The notes beneath the pieces are model-generated. The model was not told the origin of the DNA and did not search any database. It saw only the letters and a list, made by a program, of their open reading frames with translations. The position numbers and the translations under genes are program-made. Positions 29,063-39,518 of a DNA stretch of 64,000 nucleotides are shown here, one piece after another (position 1 is the first letter of the stretch; each line of letters opens with the position of its first letter). The DNA is from Chondrus crispus. Lineage: Eukaryota; Rhodophyta; Florideophyceae; Gigartinales; Gigartinaceae. Location of the stretch: the NCBI RefSeq assembly GCF_000350225.1, contig NW_005179117.1, positions 19,322-83,321 on the forward strand, written 5' to 3'.

Positions 29063-29632
29063 ATGAAGGTTGAGGCATTAGCCCTGAGGGAGAGCGAAAA
29101 CATCTGCCCTTTAATCGTGACATCATCGCCGTCTACTTCGAAAGTGGAAGCCACAATCAAACAAATCTGGGCATCTCCTGAAGCGGCCTCTAGCCTTCCT
29201 TGTTCCGTAGGTCAGGCTGGCTCTACTCTGAACCGAAACGATCTGAATACATTCGATGAGAGCCTGGGACGTTCAGTGGAGGAGATTCTAGCAGAAGGGG
29301 AGCGTTACGAGATCCCTCTACTGGTCGAGGCGATAAAGATGATGCGACCTCACGAGCGTTTTAGAATGGCGAAACTGACAGGGAGGTTTGAGACGGGACG
29401 TGCTTATTTTGCGTGCTACGCGCAACTGGTATGGGAGCGGGAAGCTACACGTCAATGGAGTGCGGTTGAGGCGAATGAGAGCTGTTTGTTTCAAGGCCGG
29501 AGAAAGTTGGAGGGAACTGAGGATGGAGATGATGAGTTCGTGCTCAAAGCGCACGAGGCTATGGTGAGATGGATTGAGGCTCAAGTGTGGGAGGGGGGGA
29601 TACTTGGGCCAAAGGAGATGGTCACAGAGTGA
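29063..29632 (+). CDS. Hypothetical protein, mostly helical
   Basis: 189 codons from the ATG at 29063 (the frame also has a GTG just before it). After a Ser-rich N-terminus of about 55 residues, the protein is amphipathic and charged: DESLGRSVEEILAEGERYEI, then FRMAKLTGRFETGRAYFACY, an acidic stretch (EGTEDGDDEF) and VLKAHEAMVRWIEAQVW. Composition and sustained helix pattern look like a real protein, but no family is recognised. No signal peptide or membrane span. It stands alone in a gene-poor region. Confidence 0.5.
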   Translation: MKVEALALRESENICPLIVTSSPSTSKVEATIKQIWASPEAASSLPCSVGQAGSTLNRNDLNTFDESLGRSVEEILAEGERYEIPLLVEAIKMMRPHERFRMAKLTGRFETGRAYFACYAQLVWEREATRQWSAVEANESCLFQGRRKLEGTEDGDDEFVLKAHEAMVRWIEAQVWEGGILGPKEMVTE

Positions 29633-30491
29633 AAGGAGGCAGGCGCAACAAAAGAGGGAAGATGGCTAGTTTGTTTAGTGCAACGGGGTTGATGGAGAAT
29701 GCACTTCAGATATGCTACGGCATGTGATATGACTCAAGGCATGAGGTTTGCCGTTTTGTACAGTACATAAAGGCTATAAAAAAGTGTTGATTTGTTTCGT
29801 TGTGCACTTCAACTGATTAAAGAGCAGGGATTCAAGAAGGAAGGAGACGGCGATGGAGGGTTGAGTACGACGCACGGGGCTTGGGCACGCTTTGTGAATC
29901 GGAAGAAAAAATTGCTTTCGTTGGCAGCTTGTCCTCGAAGCGTCGTCGCAGGTTTTTCTCAGACAAAGGTATGCATCGCAATTGTGACAAAGCGGTGATC
30001 CACCACAGCTGCTGGGCTGCCTTTCGCAATACAGGGCCTTCGCATCGGAAAGGAAGTTCAATTTGCAATGTAGAGCCCTCGCACTTGACTCTACAGTTCT
30101 GAGACTCCACAGCCCTCCGATGCACGTGTTTATGTTGTGTCTATAAGCTAATGGGAAACATGTTCATCATGATGAGAGTAGTCTAATAAGGCAGAGCGTC
30201 GTTAACAAGGAACACAATTCACCCTCCCGCCGAGTCTTGCGCTAAGGTGACGGACACATGTTCTCCAGCGAAGAACCGGGAGAGCGTGGCGAGGGCGGCG
30301 TGGAATGCAGTGCGGACGAGCGAAGGGCCGCGGGCGTGGCGTTGTCGGTCTGTGAAGGAGCACACGCCTCAATTGTGCTCGGCAAAAGGCAATGCAAGCG
30401 AAAGGATAGAAAGAGCACCAAGCGGGTAATATACGAAGAGAGCCGGGCGGAAGAGAGTAGAGGCTAGCGGAGGCCCGGCATTTTTCAACTC

Positions 30492-30535
30492 TGCGGTGCT
30501 GAACAGATTGCCTTGCGGTGCTGAACAGATTGCCT
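30492..30535 (+). repeat. Two tandem copies of a 22-bp unit
   Basis: TGCGGTGCTGAACAGATTGC plus CT, repeated exactly at 30492-30513 and 30514-30535. Confidence 0.9.
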
Positions 30536-31937
30536 TCAGCTGGCTAGTAGGCGAGGATACTACTGTACCCTAACGGTACTGTAACTGGAACACTGAGACA
30601 AAGTACGAAAACGGCACAGCTTGCGTGGCCCGGTCTTACAGTACCTGGCGCACTTGAAATATAGTATCCTTGGTACCCTTGGGTATAGTAATGTAACTGT
30701 ACAGTTGTGGGTTTTTCATTGGTCATCCTGAGGTAAGGATACGGTAGATTTTGGTTCCCTTCAGGTGTTACGAGCGGTTACTACAGTATATGGTTCGGCA
30801 AAAGGTGTTCCTGATCGGCTCCTGTGCGTGTCCTCCTCTTGTTCTTCCCACTACACCGAAGGTAGCTCTCGTCTAAGCTGTATAAGTATATAAGTCCTCT
30901 TGGGTTTCTCCCCGTTCTTCGCATCGTCATGCGTCTCCTTATTGCTCATCCCCGCTTCCTCGGTGTTTTCCCTTTGTATTCACTCGTAGTGTAAGTCAGC
31001 ATGAAACCATTACACCGCTTACACGTACAAACCACCCCAAATCTTCACAACAGTACTACAGTTGTCCGAACGGTACAATTTCACCCTGGAAAACTCACAG
31101 GTCCATCTTATGACCAGCACAGCGCAGTTCTGTTGAGGAACAACTGCTTCCGTACGTGAACAGATGGCCCTACAGACCGACATTAGAGCGCGCGCGCGGT
31201 TCGGGGGTTAGGGGATTACGGGATTACGGGTTTAGTATACTAGGAGAATGCAGTCTCCCGCGAGGACGAGAGGGAATGCAGTTGGCTTCACTGTCGCGGA
31301 TCGAAGGGAAAGACAGCAGGTGGGCATGGGATGGTCCCAGCCGGGCGCGGGAGATGGAAGCTGGGGACGGCAGAAGGGAAAAAAGGTCTTGTGCATGCAC
31401 TGCGAAGGACAAGCGGGGGACAGCGGAGCAGAAAGGGTTAGAGTTTTGGACGAGGGAGGATGGGAGATAGCTGGGGCCTCCCGGAAGAATACACGCTTAA
31501 TGGCCGACCCGCCGAGATCAGGAAGGGGCGGCAGCACACTTGCGCGGAGTAAAAGGAACTCGGTGGACTCTCATTTAGTACTCGCAACAAGACTGTAGTT
31601 GCGCTGCACTGCACCGTGCTCTACTTGGAGGCGCGGGCGGCACGGCGCAGAATTGCATCGAGTCGCTGAGCATGACGACTGCACAGGCACTGGTCAGCTT
31701 GCAAGGAAGTTGCAAACGGACGACGTGGATTCGGAGAATGGGGCACATTGTACACGTAACCCTCGAAACTGTAAATGCGAAAGGCGGCCCGTTGGAAACA
31801 CGTGAAGCAAGCGGAGTCGGCATCGCCGTCGTGGTCATGCGAAGCGAAGTGAGCCTCGACTGGACAACACGTAGAGGCGTTTATCCTTTACCATGTTCGT
31901 ACAGTGGAGTACAGTAGCGCCTCACCTACTCTACTGT

Positions 31938-31964
31938 AAGCGAATGGTGAGTCACCATTCGCTT
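31938..31964. repeat. 27-bp perfect palindrome centred on TGAGTCA
   Basis: AAGCGAATGGTGA and its exact complement flank a single central G. The centre reads TGAGTCA, the consensus site for AP-1/GCN4-type bZIP dimers. A regulatory role is only inferred; no gene starts nearby. Confidence 0.85.
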
Positions 31965-33885
31965 GCAACCCCTTGTAACCTTACACCGATGGCAGGCCAG
32001 GTTCCGACAACTATACATGTGCCGCGCAGTCAGTGCTCGAGTACAGGGAAATCGGGGCATAGGCACATAATTTACTGTGCACAGACGAGTTCTAAGACGC
32101 CTCCTCCAGGCGGAGACCACAGCGATAGACTACGGTGATATGTCTTCGTCTTGCGCGAGCACACTACAGTACAGCGCATGAGCACGTTATACGTATCCAG
32201 CTCATCGAAGGGTCGGACTTACATCTCGGCGGTGGACAACCTTCACTAATCATCTGTCGCGAGGGACTTCTCGCCGGTGACACGGTCGCTTTCCAGCCAC
32301 GCCGCGCCGTGCCGCGCCGAGTCTAATACCACGTACAGTGCTGTCGTGTACCAAGGGTACAGTATATTCTACCGCATTGCAGCCACATCCACCGCGGGAA
32401 GGACCAGCCTCCTTCAAAATTGTCAAAGATTCCAGCGCCTTGCACATTCCGCAGCACTGCAGACTGGCTACAATACACTGCATTGTCTTGCACGGCGAGA
32501 AAAACGTAACGGCAAGGCAGTTTCGTACCGCGCTCGCACGTCTTTGAGCGTAACGCCTCGAAGCACCAGACAACACGAGGGGGACAAGCATTCCCATGGG
32601 CAAACCTACTTACTGGACGGTATCAGTACAGTGGAAGTCTTCAGTACGTGCCCAGCGGCAAATCACATCCTGTATGTTGATTGCAAGTTTGCGGGTTCGG
32701 TATTCCCGCGTATTTTCTGCGGAAACAGGAACGTACGGCATCTACGTACTGTACACACCAGGTTCAAATCGCGTTGTAGATCGTACGAAAACACCGCTAC
32801 TCACGCTTTTGCCGCCAAATTCAAAAATCACACGTAATCTCGAGATGCCTTGTTGCGAGCAACGACCCCGACTCTCCGCCTTGCGCGTGCCATGTTGTAC
32901 GGTATGCTCCCTTGACAAGCGGATTCGGTTTGTAAGGTCAGGTCCCTGCACAGCTTCTGGACGAGATAGCTGAGACCCTCGCCAGCAATCATGCGACAGG
33001 CTAGCGAACGACTGCATCGTTTTCACAGGCGCGTAAGGAGTGTAGAGTACCTTATATCTACCGAGAAAGGCCTGGGCAGTGGAACGGACGCTTTGTTGGT
33101 TGGACTTCAACGTTTTCAATACTTTTCTGTTGGAATCTCATGACCTTCAGCTTGAAGACTTCCCGCTCTGCCGGCAGCATTCAAATTGTGGCTTAGAATC
33201 CATCTTAGGCCAAACAGCGGTTAAGTGCGGGCGCAAGAGTTTTGAAACTGGCAAATGCAGAACTGGCGCAAATATCTGGTCTACTTCACAGCCAGCCAAT
33301 CCGATTAAATTTGTAACTGAAGGACCACAGTAGATAGGTGTTCGCAAGAGTCATCCTCTCGCAACTAGGCACGTGCTCCCCTCAAAACAAACTGCTGCCG
33401 GGCGATAAGGCGGCTTTTTCGCACAGCTTATTTTATACGGTGTGCGTATGATACAGTATGCAGCCTCCTGAGACAGCGGCCACTTAGTACGTAGTCTCCC
33501 TTGGCGATCATGGCGGGTAACAGATTTCTGCCTCTGCCGGTGTAGACGATGCATTGCTCCGTGCCACATATGCAAATAGCCACTTATGCAAGCCCCATGT
33601 GTCCAAGGCGATGAGCTTTGGCTCATAAGCACGGAGCAGAAGGCCTATGCCCACGCCTACAGCCCCGTCCACCTCCCTGGTAGATACGTATTTTCGCACT
33701 CGCTTACATTGGCATTGTTTATCTGCTACTCCGTCGTTCAACGTGCACAATTCTTCTAAAACCGTTCTGGAGAGAGGCACTCTTTCTCTCCGAAGCATTT
33801 TCCTCATCAACCGAACCCTTCCTCACGCCGAACATCAGCTCCAATTTCCACTCGCAAGTGCCAGGCCAGCCTGACAGCCTGCGCG

Positions 33886-34959
33886 ATGCCATCCGTGCCA
33901 GTCTTCTCGCGCTTCGGGCGGCGTCCGCGCGCGCCCGCGGGCCCTTTCGTCTCTCCGTCGCCGTCCGGGACGACGTCGATCTTGCAGCGGGGGATGCCAA
34001 GCGCGGGGTCCCGCGGAGTGGCGGGGTGTTCACGGCGGACGGTGGAGGCGGTGAGCGGGGGTGTGCGCGGCATGCAGAGCGCGCGCGCGGTGTCGGCGCT
34101 GTCGTACCACTCGGGGACGAGCGGCGTGCCGGTGCTGCAGCAGGCGCCGGGGCTGCAGCAGGCGCCGGGGGCGGCGGAAGTGCAGCGGCTGCGTGGCGAG
34201 CTGCAGGAGGCGGCGACGGAGATGGCGCGGCTGCGCGCAGCAGCGGCCGTCAAGGACGCCGAGATCGGCAAGGCGCGCGAGGAGGCCGAGGAGAGCCGCG
34301 CGTGCGTGGAGGAGAAGGTCAACGCGATGAAGCGCATGGCACGGAGAGTGGAGAAGGCGTACGCGCAGAGGGATGAGATGGCCAAGCGCGTCAGGGCCGT
34401 CAAGGACGATGGGCCGGGGTCGGGGCTGGCGACCGCGAAGAGGGAGGCGGAACGGCTCAGGCATGAGGTGGTGGAACTGCGGTTGAGGATTGTGCAGCTG
34501 GAACGCGACCGGGGAGGTGGGCGGGAGGCGGTGGAGGAGAGGCCGGGGGCTGAGGAGGCCGGGTTTGACTTGATGGGGCGGATCGCGAGGGGGGAGAGGC
34601 TGGAGGCGGGGTGGGAGGAGGTAGAGGAGGAGGAAGGGGGCGGGGATTGGCGCATGAGAGAGATTGCGAGGTTGGAGGAGCTGTTAAGCAGGGAGCATGA
34701 GCTGCGCGTGGAGACGGAGGGCTCGGTGGAACATTTACTGAATACGTTGGAACGGAGGGATGAGGAGGAGAAGAGGATGACGGCGCACGTGGAGGGGAAG
34801 AGAAAGATGGCGGAGGAGAGACTGAGGGCGGTGACTAGGGTGCTGCGGGAGCAGCGTGTCGATGAGAACGCCGAGACTATTGCAAAGGAAATGGGCGGGC
34901 AACCGCTGTGGGCGGATGTGGCCGCGGAGGAGGGCAATGGGGTCAAATTTGTACGATGA
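33886..34959 (+). CDS. Coiled-coil protein of unknown function
   Basis: 357 residues from an ATG, in locally very GC-rich DNA. After a basic, Gly/Ser/Pro-rich N-terminus of about 90 residues, almost the whole protein (about 95-340) is predicted by eye to be coiled coil: AAEVQRLRGELQEAATEM, ERLRHEVVELRLRIVQLE and RLEELLSREHELRVETEG heptads. An acidic Glu run (WEEVEEEEGGGDW) lies near residue 245. Such proteins are usually scaffolds or cytoskeletal or tethering factors; nothing more specific can be said. The complementary strand also has a long open frame, but its Ser/Pro-rich product looks like a GC-driven shadow. Confidence 0.65.
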   Translation: MPSVPVFSRFGRRPRAPAGPFVSPSPSGTTSILQRGMPSAGSRGVAGCSRRTVEAVSGGVRGMQSARAVSALSYHSGTSGVPVLQQAPGLQQAPGAAEVQRLRGELQEAATEMARLRAAAAVKDAEIGKAREEAEESRACVEEKVNAMKRMARRVEKAYAQRDEMAKRVRAVKDDGPGSGLATAKREAERLRHEVVELRLRIVQLERDRGGGREAVEERPGAEEAGFDLMGRIARGERLEAGWEEVEEEEGGGDWRMREIARLEELLSREHELRVETEGSVEHLLNTLERRDEEEKRMTAHVEGKRKMAEERLRAVTRVLREQRVDENAETIAKEMGGQPLWADVAAEEGNGVKFVR

Positions 34960-35533
34960 GGATTCGATTATGTAGCAAGTGGTTGTCTCTAACATTGAGC
35001 GTAACAAGGGCGTAACATGAACTAAAAGTTTGTTGATGACAAAGCGGAACGGAGCGACACGAAACGAAAGCCCCACCAACATGAATTCAAAGTGAAAGAC
35101 TGTGGACACGGGAGGAGGGAGCTGTAAGGCAATGCGTAGTACTGTAGAAAATATACTGTAAGAAACTGAGAGAAACAATGACAACAGTATGTCTTGTTCC
35201 GGCAAAAGCCAATGAGTGGTGACCTCACTGCCGTGTAAACCACTGTAAACAAAAGTGAGGAGCAGGCAGCAACAGCCTCACCTCTGTTGTCCGAACTTCG
35301 GACACCGAAGACACAACCGAGGCCGACACTACGTTAGCCCGCGACCACCGGAAGCGCGCGAGAAACCACCTCCTCGGCCTCCTACGTGTACCGCGGCTAA
35401 ACGGGCATTCTGTCTACACACTCACCAGCGCTCCACCTCTTCAGTCCTATTCCGTCCGTACCCTCCTCCGCCTCCCTTGCACCCGCCGTCGCCTCCCGCT
35501 CAGAGCCCCCTCGTCGCGACACCGCACAACGTC
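34960..35533. other. Intergenic region upstream of VPS23
   Basis: Contains the presumed VPS23 promoter, which becomes C-rich and pyrimidine-rich towards the ATG. TACTGTA words lie near 35141 and 35155. No gene seen. Confidence 0.35.
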
Positions 35534-36773
35534 ATGGCCACTCTCGGCCCCTCCGCCGCGCATCGCGGCCCGCCCGTCCTCTCGCAGCGCCGCCCCTCGG
35601 CCCGCTCCCCGGCGCACATCAGCCTGCTCACGAGCGTCGTACGTGCCATCCCAAACATCCTCCATCCTCTGCCCTCCTCCATTTCCCCGGTACCCCAAGT
35701 CGTCTCACTAACACCCTCCACAGCGACAATCCCGTGCCTACGCCGCGCATCATGAGCTCCGCGTCGCTGACGACGTCTTCGAAGCCACCAACCACTTCCC
35801 TTCCCTGAGGCCCATCGTCGATTCCTTCATCGCTTCAGATGGACGTTCCACCCTGTTGCTCGCGCTTCACGGCACCGTCCCGGTTCGATACAAGGGTCAT
35901 CCGTACAAGATTCCTGTTCATCTGTGGGTCATGCCGTACCATCCGGTGGGCCCGCCGCTCGCTTTCGTCGTACCGACGCGTGCAATGGTCTTGCGAACTA
36001 GACACCCGCATGTAGACTCTACTAACGGGCTTGTCTATATGCCCTACCTGTCAGAATGGAAACCTGACACATCGTCCGTCCTCGGTCTTGTTCGCTCGCT
36101 CGTCCAGGCATTTGAGACCAAGCCCCCCGTATATTCAAAGCTTCCGCCTCAATGCCTCCCACGCCCGCAACCACGACCCGATGGACCACCACCAGTACGC
36201 CCTACTACGTCGCTTACATTGGACCAACCGCTGTACCCTCTGTCCACTACCGACCTACGTTCCAGTTTCATATCCTATCTCTCCACAAAGATGAATACCG
36301 CACTCACCCGGTCGGCAACGGAAAAATCCCGCGATGTCATGCTTATACGAGACACGAGCGCAAGGCTGCTCCAATCGCAGAAGGTCGCCCTTGCGGAAGC
36401 GGGCACCGCAGACGAGGAGCTCAGCATCAGTCTAGCGGAGGAGACAAGTAAGGTCGAAGACCTCAATAACTGGCTCGCTTGGCATCCGCCTTTGCACGGC
36501 GCCGATATTGATGTCGACACAAGACCAAGGCACGCATTGCGCGAGCAGGAAATGGAGTGCAGAGCTAGGGATTCCGCTCTGACAGACGCGTTAGATGCTG
36601 CAGATCAGGCCATTGCGAAGCGAATGCTTTCTATCGACGAATACATTAGAGTGGTTAGATCAATTGCGAGGGAGCAATTCTTTGAAAGACTGAAAATGGC
36701 AAGAATAAGGAAGAGATTAGGGGAAATGAAAGGCGACGCAAAAAGGACGGCGCAGCGCCTTGCGGAAAGTTGA
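35534..36773 (+). CDS. VPS23: VPS23/TSG101, ESCRT-I subunit, one intron
   Basis: Exons 35534-35638 and 35724-36773 give 384 residues, the usual TSG101 length. Exon 1 (35 codons) ends ISLLTSV and exon 2 opens with RQSRAYAAHHELRVADDVFE. The UEV domain (about residues 40-165) has STLLLALHGTVPV, YKIPVHLWVMPYHP and FVVPTRAMVLRTRHPHVD, with no catalytic Cys, as expected for a UEV. A Pro-rich linker and a coiled coil follow, then the C-terminal steadiness box (ALDAADQAIAKRML, DEYIRVVRSIAREQFF). The protein recognises ubiquitinated cargo and assembles ESCRT-I on endosomes for multivesicular-body sorting. Tail-to-tail with the hydrolase gene. Confidence 0.92.
35639..35723 (+). other. Spliceosomal intron in VPS23
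   Basis: 85 nt, donor GTC|GTACGT, acceptor CCTCCACAG|CGA, strongly pyrimidine-rich, phase 0. Without removal the UEV domain would lack an ATG-initiated N-terminus in frame. Confidence 0.85.
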
Positions 36774-37189
36774 GAAAGCCACAGCAAGTAGAAGCTTGGA
36801 CAAGCGGTTTCGTGTCGTCAAGTGGAATGTAGATAGGGATTGGGTGCCGCAGACAAACGGTTCGGCCGCTATAATCATGAAAGTAGGTAACGTGGCGAAG
36901 AGGCGATTTCTTTCCTGTTACGTTGGGAGATGGAGACAACCGACATGTATCATTAATTATGTAGCTCCAGTGTGTTGGTGGACCATATGAGTCTGTCGAA
37001 ATGTAAAGTGGCGGCGGCTCTTCCACGCGAGGATGGACAAGGCATATCAGCAGAAAGCGGATGAAAATAACACACAAGCCGTACACGTGAAGGCACACCT
37101 TAAAAATGCGTGCAGTACCTCCGCACATTACCTAAAGAGCGGGCTTCGTCATTTGACCTCATATGAAAACTAGTTTATTGGAATGGTGG
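36774..37189. other. Short intergenic region between convergent genes
   Basis: 3' flanks of VPS23 and the hydrolase. Nothing else recognised. Confidence 0.4.
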
Positions 37190-38353
37190 CTACGAAGCCT
37201 GCATGGCGCTGTCCTTGCTAGTTGGACTACCTTCGCTGGAATTGCTCTCTGCTGGTTTGAGCTTTGGTTCCAACAGGAATGGCACGAGAATCTCATTCAC
37301 CGCTTCTGGGCATTCATCATGGATACAATGCCCCGCGTTAGGAATGACTTGCAAATCAATTCCGGGATGGTAGTCCGGGAAGCGAATACCAGGGTGAACA
37401 CCCTGTCGTAACGGCGTCCAGGGGTCGCGCTCTCCCCACAGTACCAGCATAGGACACCAAGTCATCTTAGCTAAGAGCTCTTCTGGTGTTGGGCCCGGTT
37501 CTGCATTGAGAATGGCGAGGAAAACGTCACATGCGCCCTCATCCATAGACGGTTCACAAAGAATTTCGAGCAAATCCTCGGAGATCGCTTTCTTGTCTAT
37601 GTAAACTTGTTCCAGAACTTTGGCAATATTCGTCTGCTTGCGAAAATTGTCGAACAGGTAAGGTCCCGTGAAACGATTAAACAACAGTGTGTTGAAAACA
37701 CGCAAAAGAATCGCCTGTAGTGGATTGAGTTCTGAATATCGGAAACTGGTCAGCCCACCAGCACAGTTCATCAGCGCGACAGCTCGCACCCGTTCCTCCC
37801 CGAGTTCAGATGCGGCAGCCAGTGCAGTGAGCGAACCAATGGAGTTTCCGATGAGACACCATTGGTCTTCATGGTCCTGGGCATTGATGAAATCGACAAC
37901 CAATTCTTTCCACAACGGGATTCCATACTCGACCTCTTCCGGGCTGGTCTTGTCAGAGCCCCCAAATCCGAGCAGATCGATTGTATACACCCGAAATCTA
38001 CCGGAATCGACTATTGCGGGAATGTTGTTTCGCCAATGGTTAATTGAAGCGCCAAAGCCGTGAATTATGAGAACAGGTAAGGTATTCTCATGTGGGCCGT
38101 CTTCGCGAAAATTAATCTTTCGTCCGCGCCAATTGAATGTCTCAAAGTAGCGCTGAAGACGCAGCGACTTTGATCGCTCTTGCAAATATTGACTGTTTCC
38201 CTTCCCCTGTTCTGTAGCGGTTGCAGTTAACGTCCTTCGTCCCAGCTGATATGTGCGCGAATGCCTCGTCAAGTGCGAGGGCTTGGTGTTAGTCCAGCCG
38301 CGTATGGGGGCGCGGGGACAGAAAGGTGTTGGACAAAGCGGAACAAATGCCAT
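37190..38353 (-). CDS. Plastid-type alpha/beta hydrolase (pheophytinase/At5g38520-like)
   Basis: 387 residues from the ATG at 38353; the frame extends to a GTG four codons upstream. The first 50 residues are basic and hydroxylated (RAPIRGWTNTKPSHLTRHSR), a likely plastid transit peptide. The alpha/beta hydrolase core follows: LIIHGFGASINHWRNN oxyanion region, VYTIDLLGFGGSDK, the nucleophile elbow GNSIGS (Ser171), the acid in VLWGERDPW and the base in IPNAGHCIHDE. The HGFGAS/HWR/IDLLGFG/GNSIG pattern is that of chloroplast hydrolases related to pheophytinase, many of which act on chlorophyll derivatives or unknown esters. The exact substrate cannot be told. Intron-free. Confidence 0.85.
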   Translation of the reverse strand: MAFVPLCPTPFCPRAPIRGWTNTKPSHLTRHSRTYQLGRRTLTATATEQGKGNSQYLQERSKSLRLQRYFETFNWRGRKINFREDGPHENTLPVLIIHGFGASINHWRNNIPAIVDSGRFRVYTIDLLGFGGSDKTSPEEVEYGIPLWKELVVDFINAQDHEDQWCLIGNSIGSLTALAAASELGEERVRAVALMNCAGGLTSFRYSELNPLQAILLRVFNTLLFNRFTGPYLFDNFRKQTNIAKVLEQVYIDKKAISEDLLEILCEPSMDEGACDVFLAILNAEPGPTPEELLAKMTWCPMLVLWGERDPWTPLRQGVHPGIRFPDYHPGIDLQVIPNAGHCIHDECPEAVNEILVPFLLEPKLKPAESNSSEGSPTSKDSAMQAS

Positions 38354-38801
38354 CAGTTCTCTCACATCTCAAGCCTTCTGCGATCCTTTTCTTCACGTGA
38401 AGCCAAGCAGAAGTTCAAATGCAACTGTCAATGGCGCCGAGTTATCTCTACAACAATACGAAGGAAGAGAAATCGCTTAGATGGGCTGAGCTGCTACCGC
38501 GGGAAATCTGGGAGGGTTGAGGTCACGGACAAGAATGCCCTGGAAGAAGTATGTTGTTTTCCGGAAACTTTTTCGACGAAATTATACCATTTACAAAAAA
38601 TCTGCCCTCTGCTACCCCGCATGCATGGATTCGCTGATTGCTCCCAGATATTTTTGAAACGGACCAACCAACAAAATTGCAGCAGAGCATATGTACCAAT
38701 GGTCCACACATGTGGGTTTGATAGCCAATTTCACCGTTCTCGTTAATAACTCGAAGCGACTTCGTTCTAGCCTTGAACAGGCCGATGCAGTCCCCCTCCT
38801 C
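38354..38801. other. Promoter-side spacer of the hydrolase gene
   Basis: Lies between the hydrolase ATG and the stop of the claudin-like gene, both on the minus strand. No ORF with features. Confidence 0.4.
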
Positions 38802-39518
38802 TCAATAATTGCTTGCACTATAATCAGATATCTCTTTGTGCCGTAAGCCCATACTTGCTGCAAAGCAAGATAGCAATCCGCACAGCAACATCAAGGGCCA
38901 TGCTGCCGTTATCAGTTTAAGGCTGTACCCTATGTGTCCAACACCACGTAGTCCCGATTTGGCAACCTCTTCGCTGTAAAAGATCGCAAATGCCACCATT
39001 ACAAACAAACCAGCCAGGAAGATGATCAACCCAGCAAGCATCGCCAACGACCGATTCACCGTCAACAAACTAACTAGTTGTGTCGCAACTCCACAAATCA
39101 TTGCCAGAGCTCCGAGTGTCACGAACGCCCGAATAACCTGATACGCAGTGCAGTTCGGAACGCTGCTTACCCTAGTGTCAAGGCATGTCTTCGTTCTTGA
39201 CCGAGATGTCTTCCGGATCCAGCACACATTCGAGAAGCAACGGGAGCCAATGTAGGAGCAAGAAACAGCCCCCTTATGTTCTACGTGGCATCCAATCCAA
39301 AGTCCGTAATGAGACACGCTGTACGTAATATCTGAAGTTGAAGATGTAACTCCTACTTGCTTGTCTTGAATGCCAAGTTTCGAATTCACAGTCGTTGGAT
39401 TTAACTCGGTATTTGTCTTGTCCATGACCACCCACTTATTTGTCGCTGCCCCAACTGCAAGTAAGACAAGTGAAACAATGGAAAGTAGGGTACCGACGAC
39501 GGGGAATAGTTTGACCAT
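38802..39518 (-). CDS. Claudin/PMP22-like four-span membrane protein
   Basis: 238 residues with four hydrophobic segments at about 5-25, 125-150, 158-182 and 205-228, both ends probably cytoplasmic. The first extracellular loop carries W29, GLW at 72-74, C77 and C87, matching the W-GLW-C-C signature of the claudin/PMP22/EMP superfamily; extra cysteines follow (C94, C99). Animal members form tight junctions or modulate membranes, and fungal relatives (Sur7/PalI) organise plasma-membrane domains. In a presumed alga the role is unknown; membrane-domain organisation or cell contact is only an inference. ATG start, complete, intron-free. Confidence 0.68.
   Translation of the reverse strand: MVKLFPVVGTLLSIVSLVLLAVGAATNKWVVMDKTNTELNPTTVNSKLGIQDKQVGVTSSTSDITYSVSHYGLWIGCHVEHKGAVSCSYIGSRCFSNVCWIRKTSRSRTKTCLDTRVSSVPNCTAYQVIRAFVTLGALAMICGVATQLVSLLTVNRSLAMLAGLIIFLAGLFVMVAFAIFYSEEVAKSGLRGVGHIGYSLKLITAAWPLMLLCGLLSCFAASMGLRHKEISDYSASNY

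Larger units (their letters stand above)
29633..33885. other. 4.2-kb gene desert rich in TACTGTA/TACAGTA words
   Basis: No supported gene. Open frames are short and mutually overlapping. It contains a 22-bp tandem duplication (30492-30535), a 27-bp perfect palindrome (31938-31964) and about fifteen TACTGTA/TACAGTA words (30558, 30577, 30637, 30782, 31912, 31934, 32165, 32361, 32745, 33450 and others). It may be decayed transposon DNA. Confidence 0.45.

Noticed and set aside
32759-32790. GGTTCAAATC, a possible tRNA T-loop
   Set aside because: No matching stem, anticodon arm or acceptor stem could be found around it. No tRNA or rRNA was recognised in the window.
33807-34946. A 379-codon minus ORF opposite the coiled-coil gene
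   Set aside because: Its Ser/Ala/Thr-rich, feature-less product is the expected antisense of a GC-rich coiled-coil sequence.
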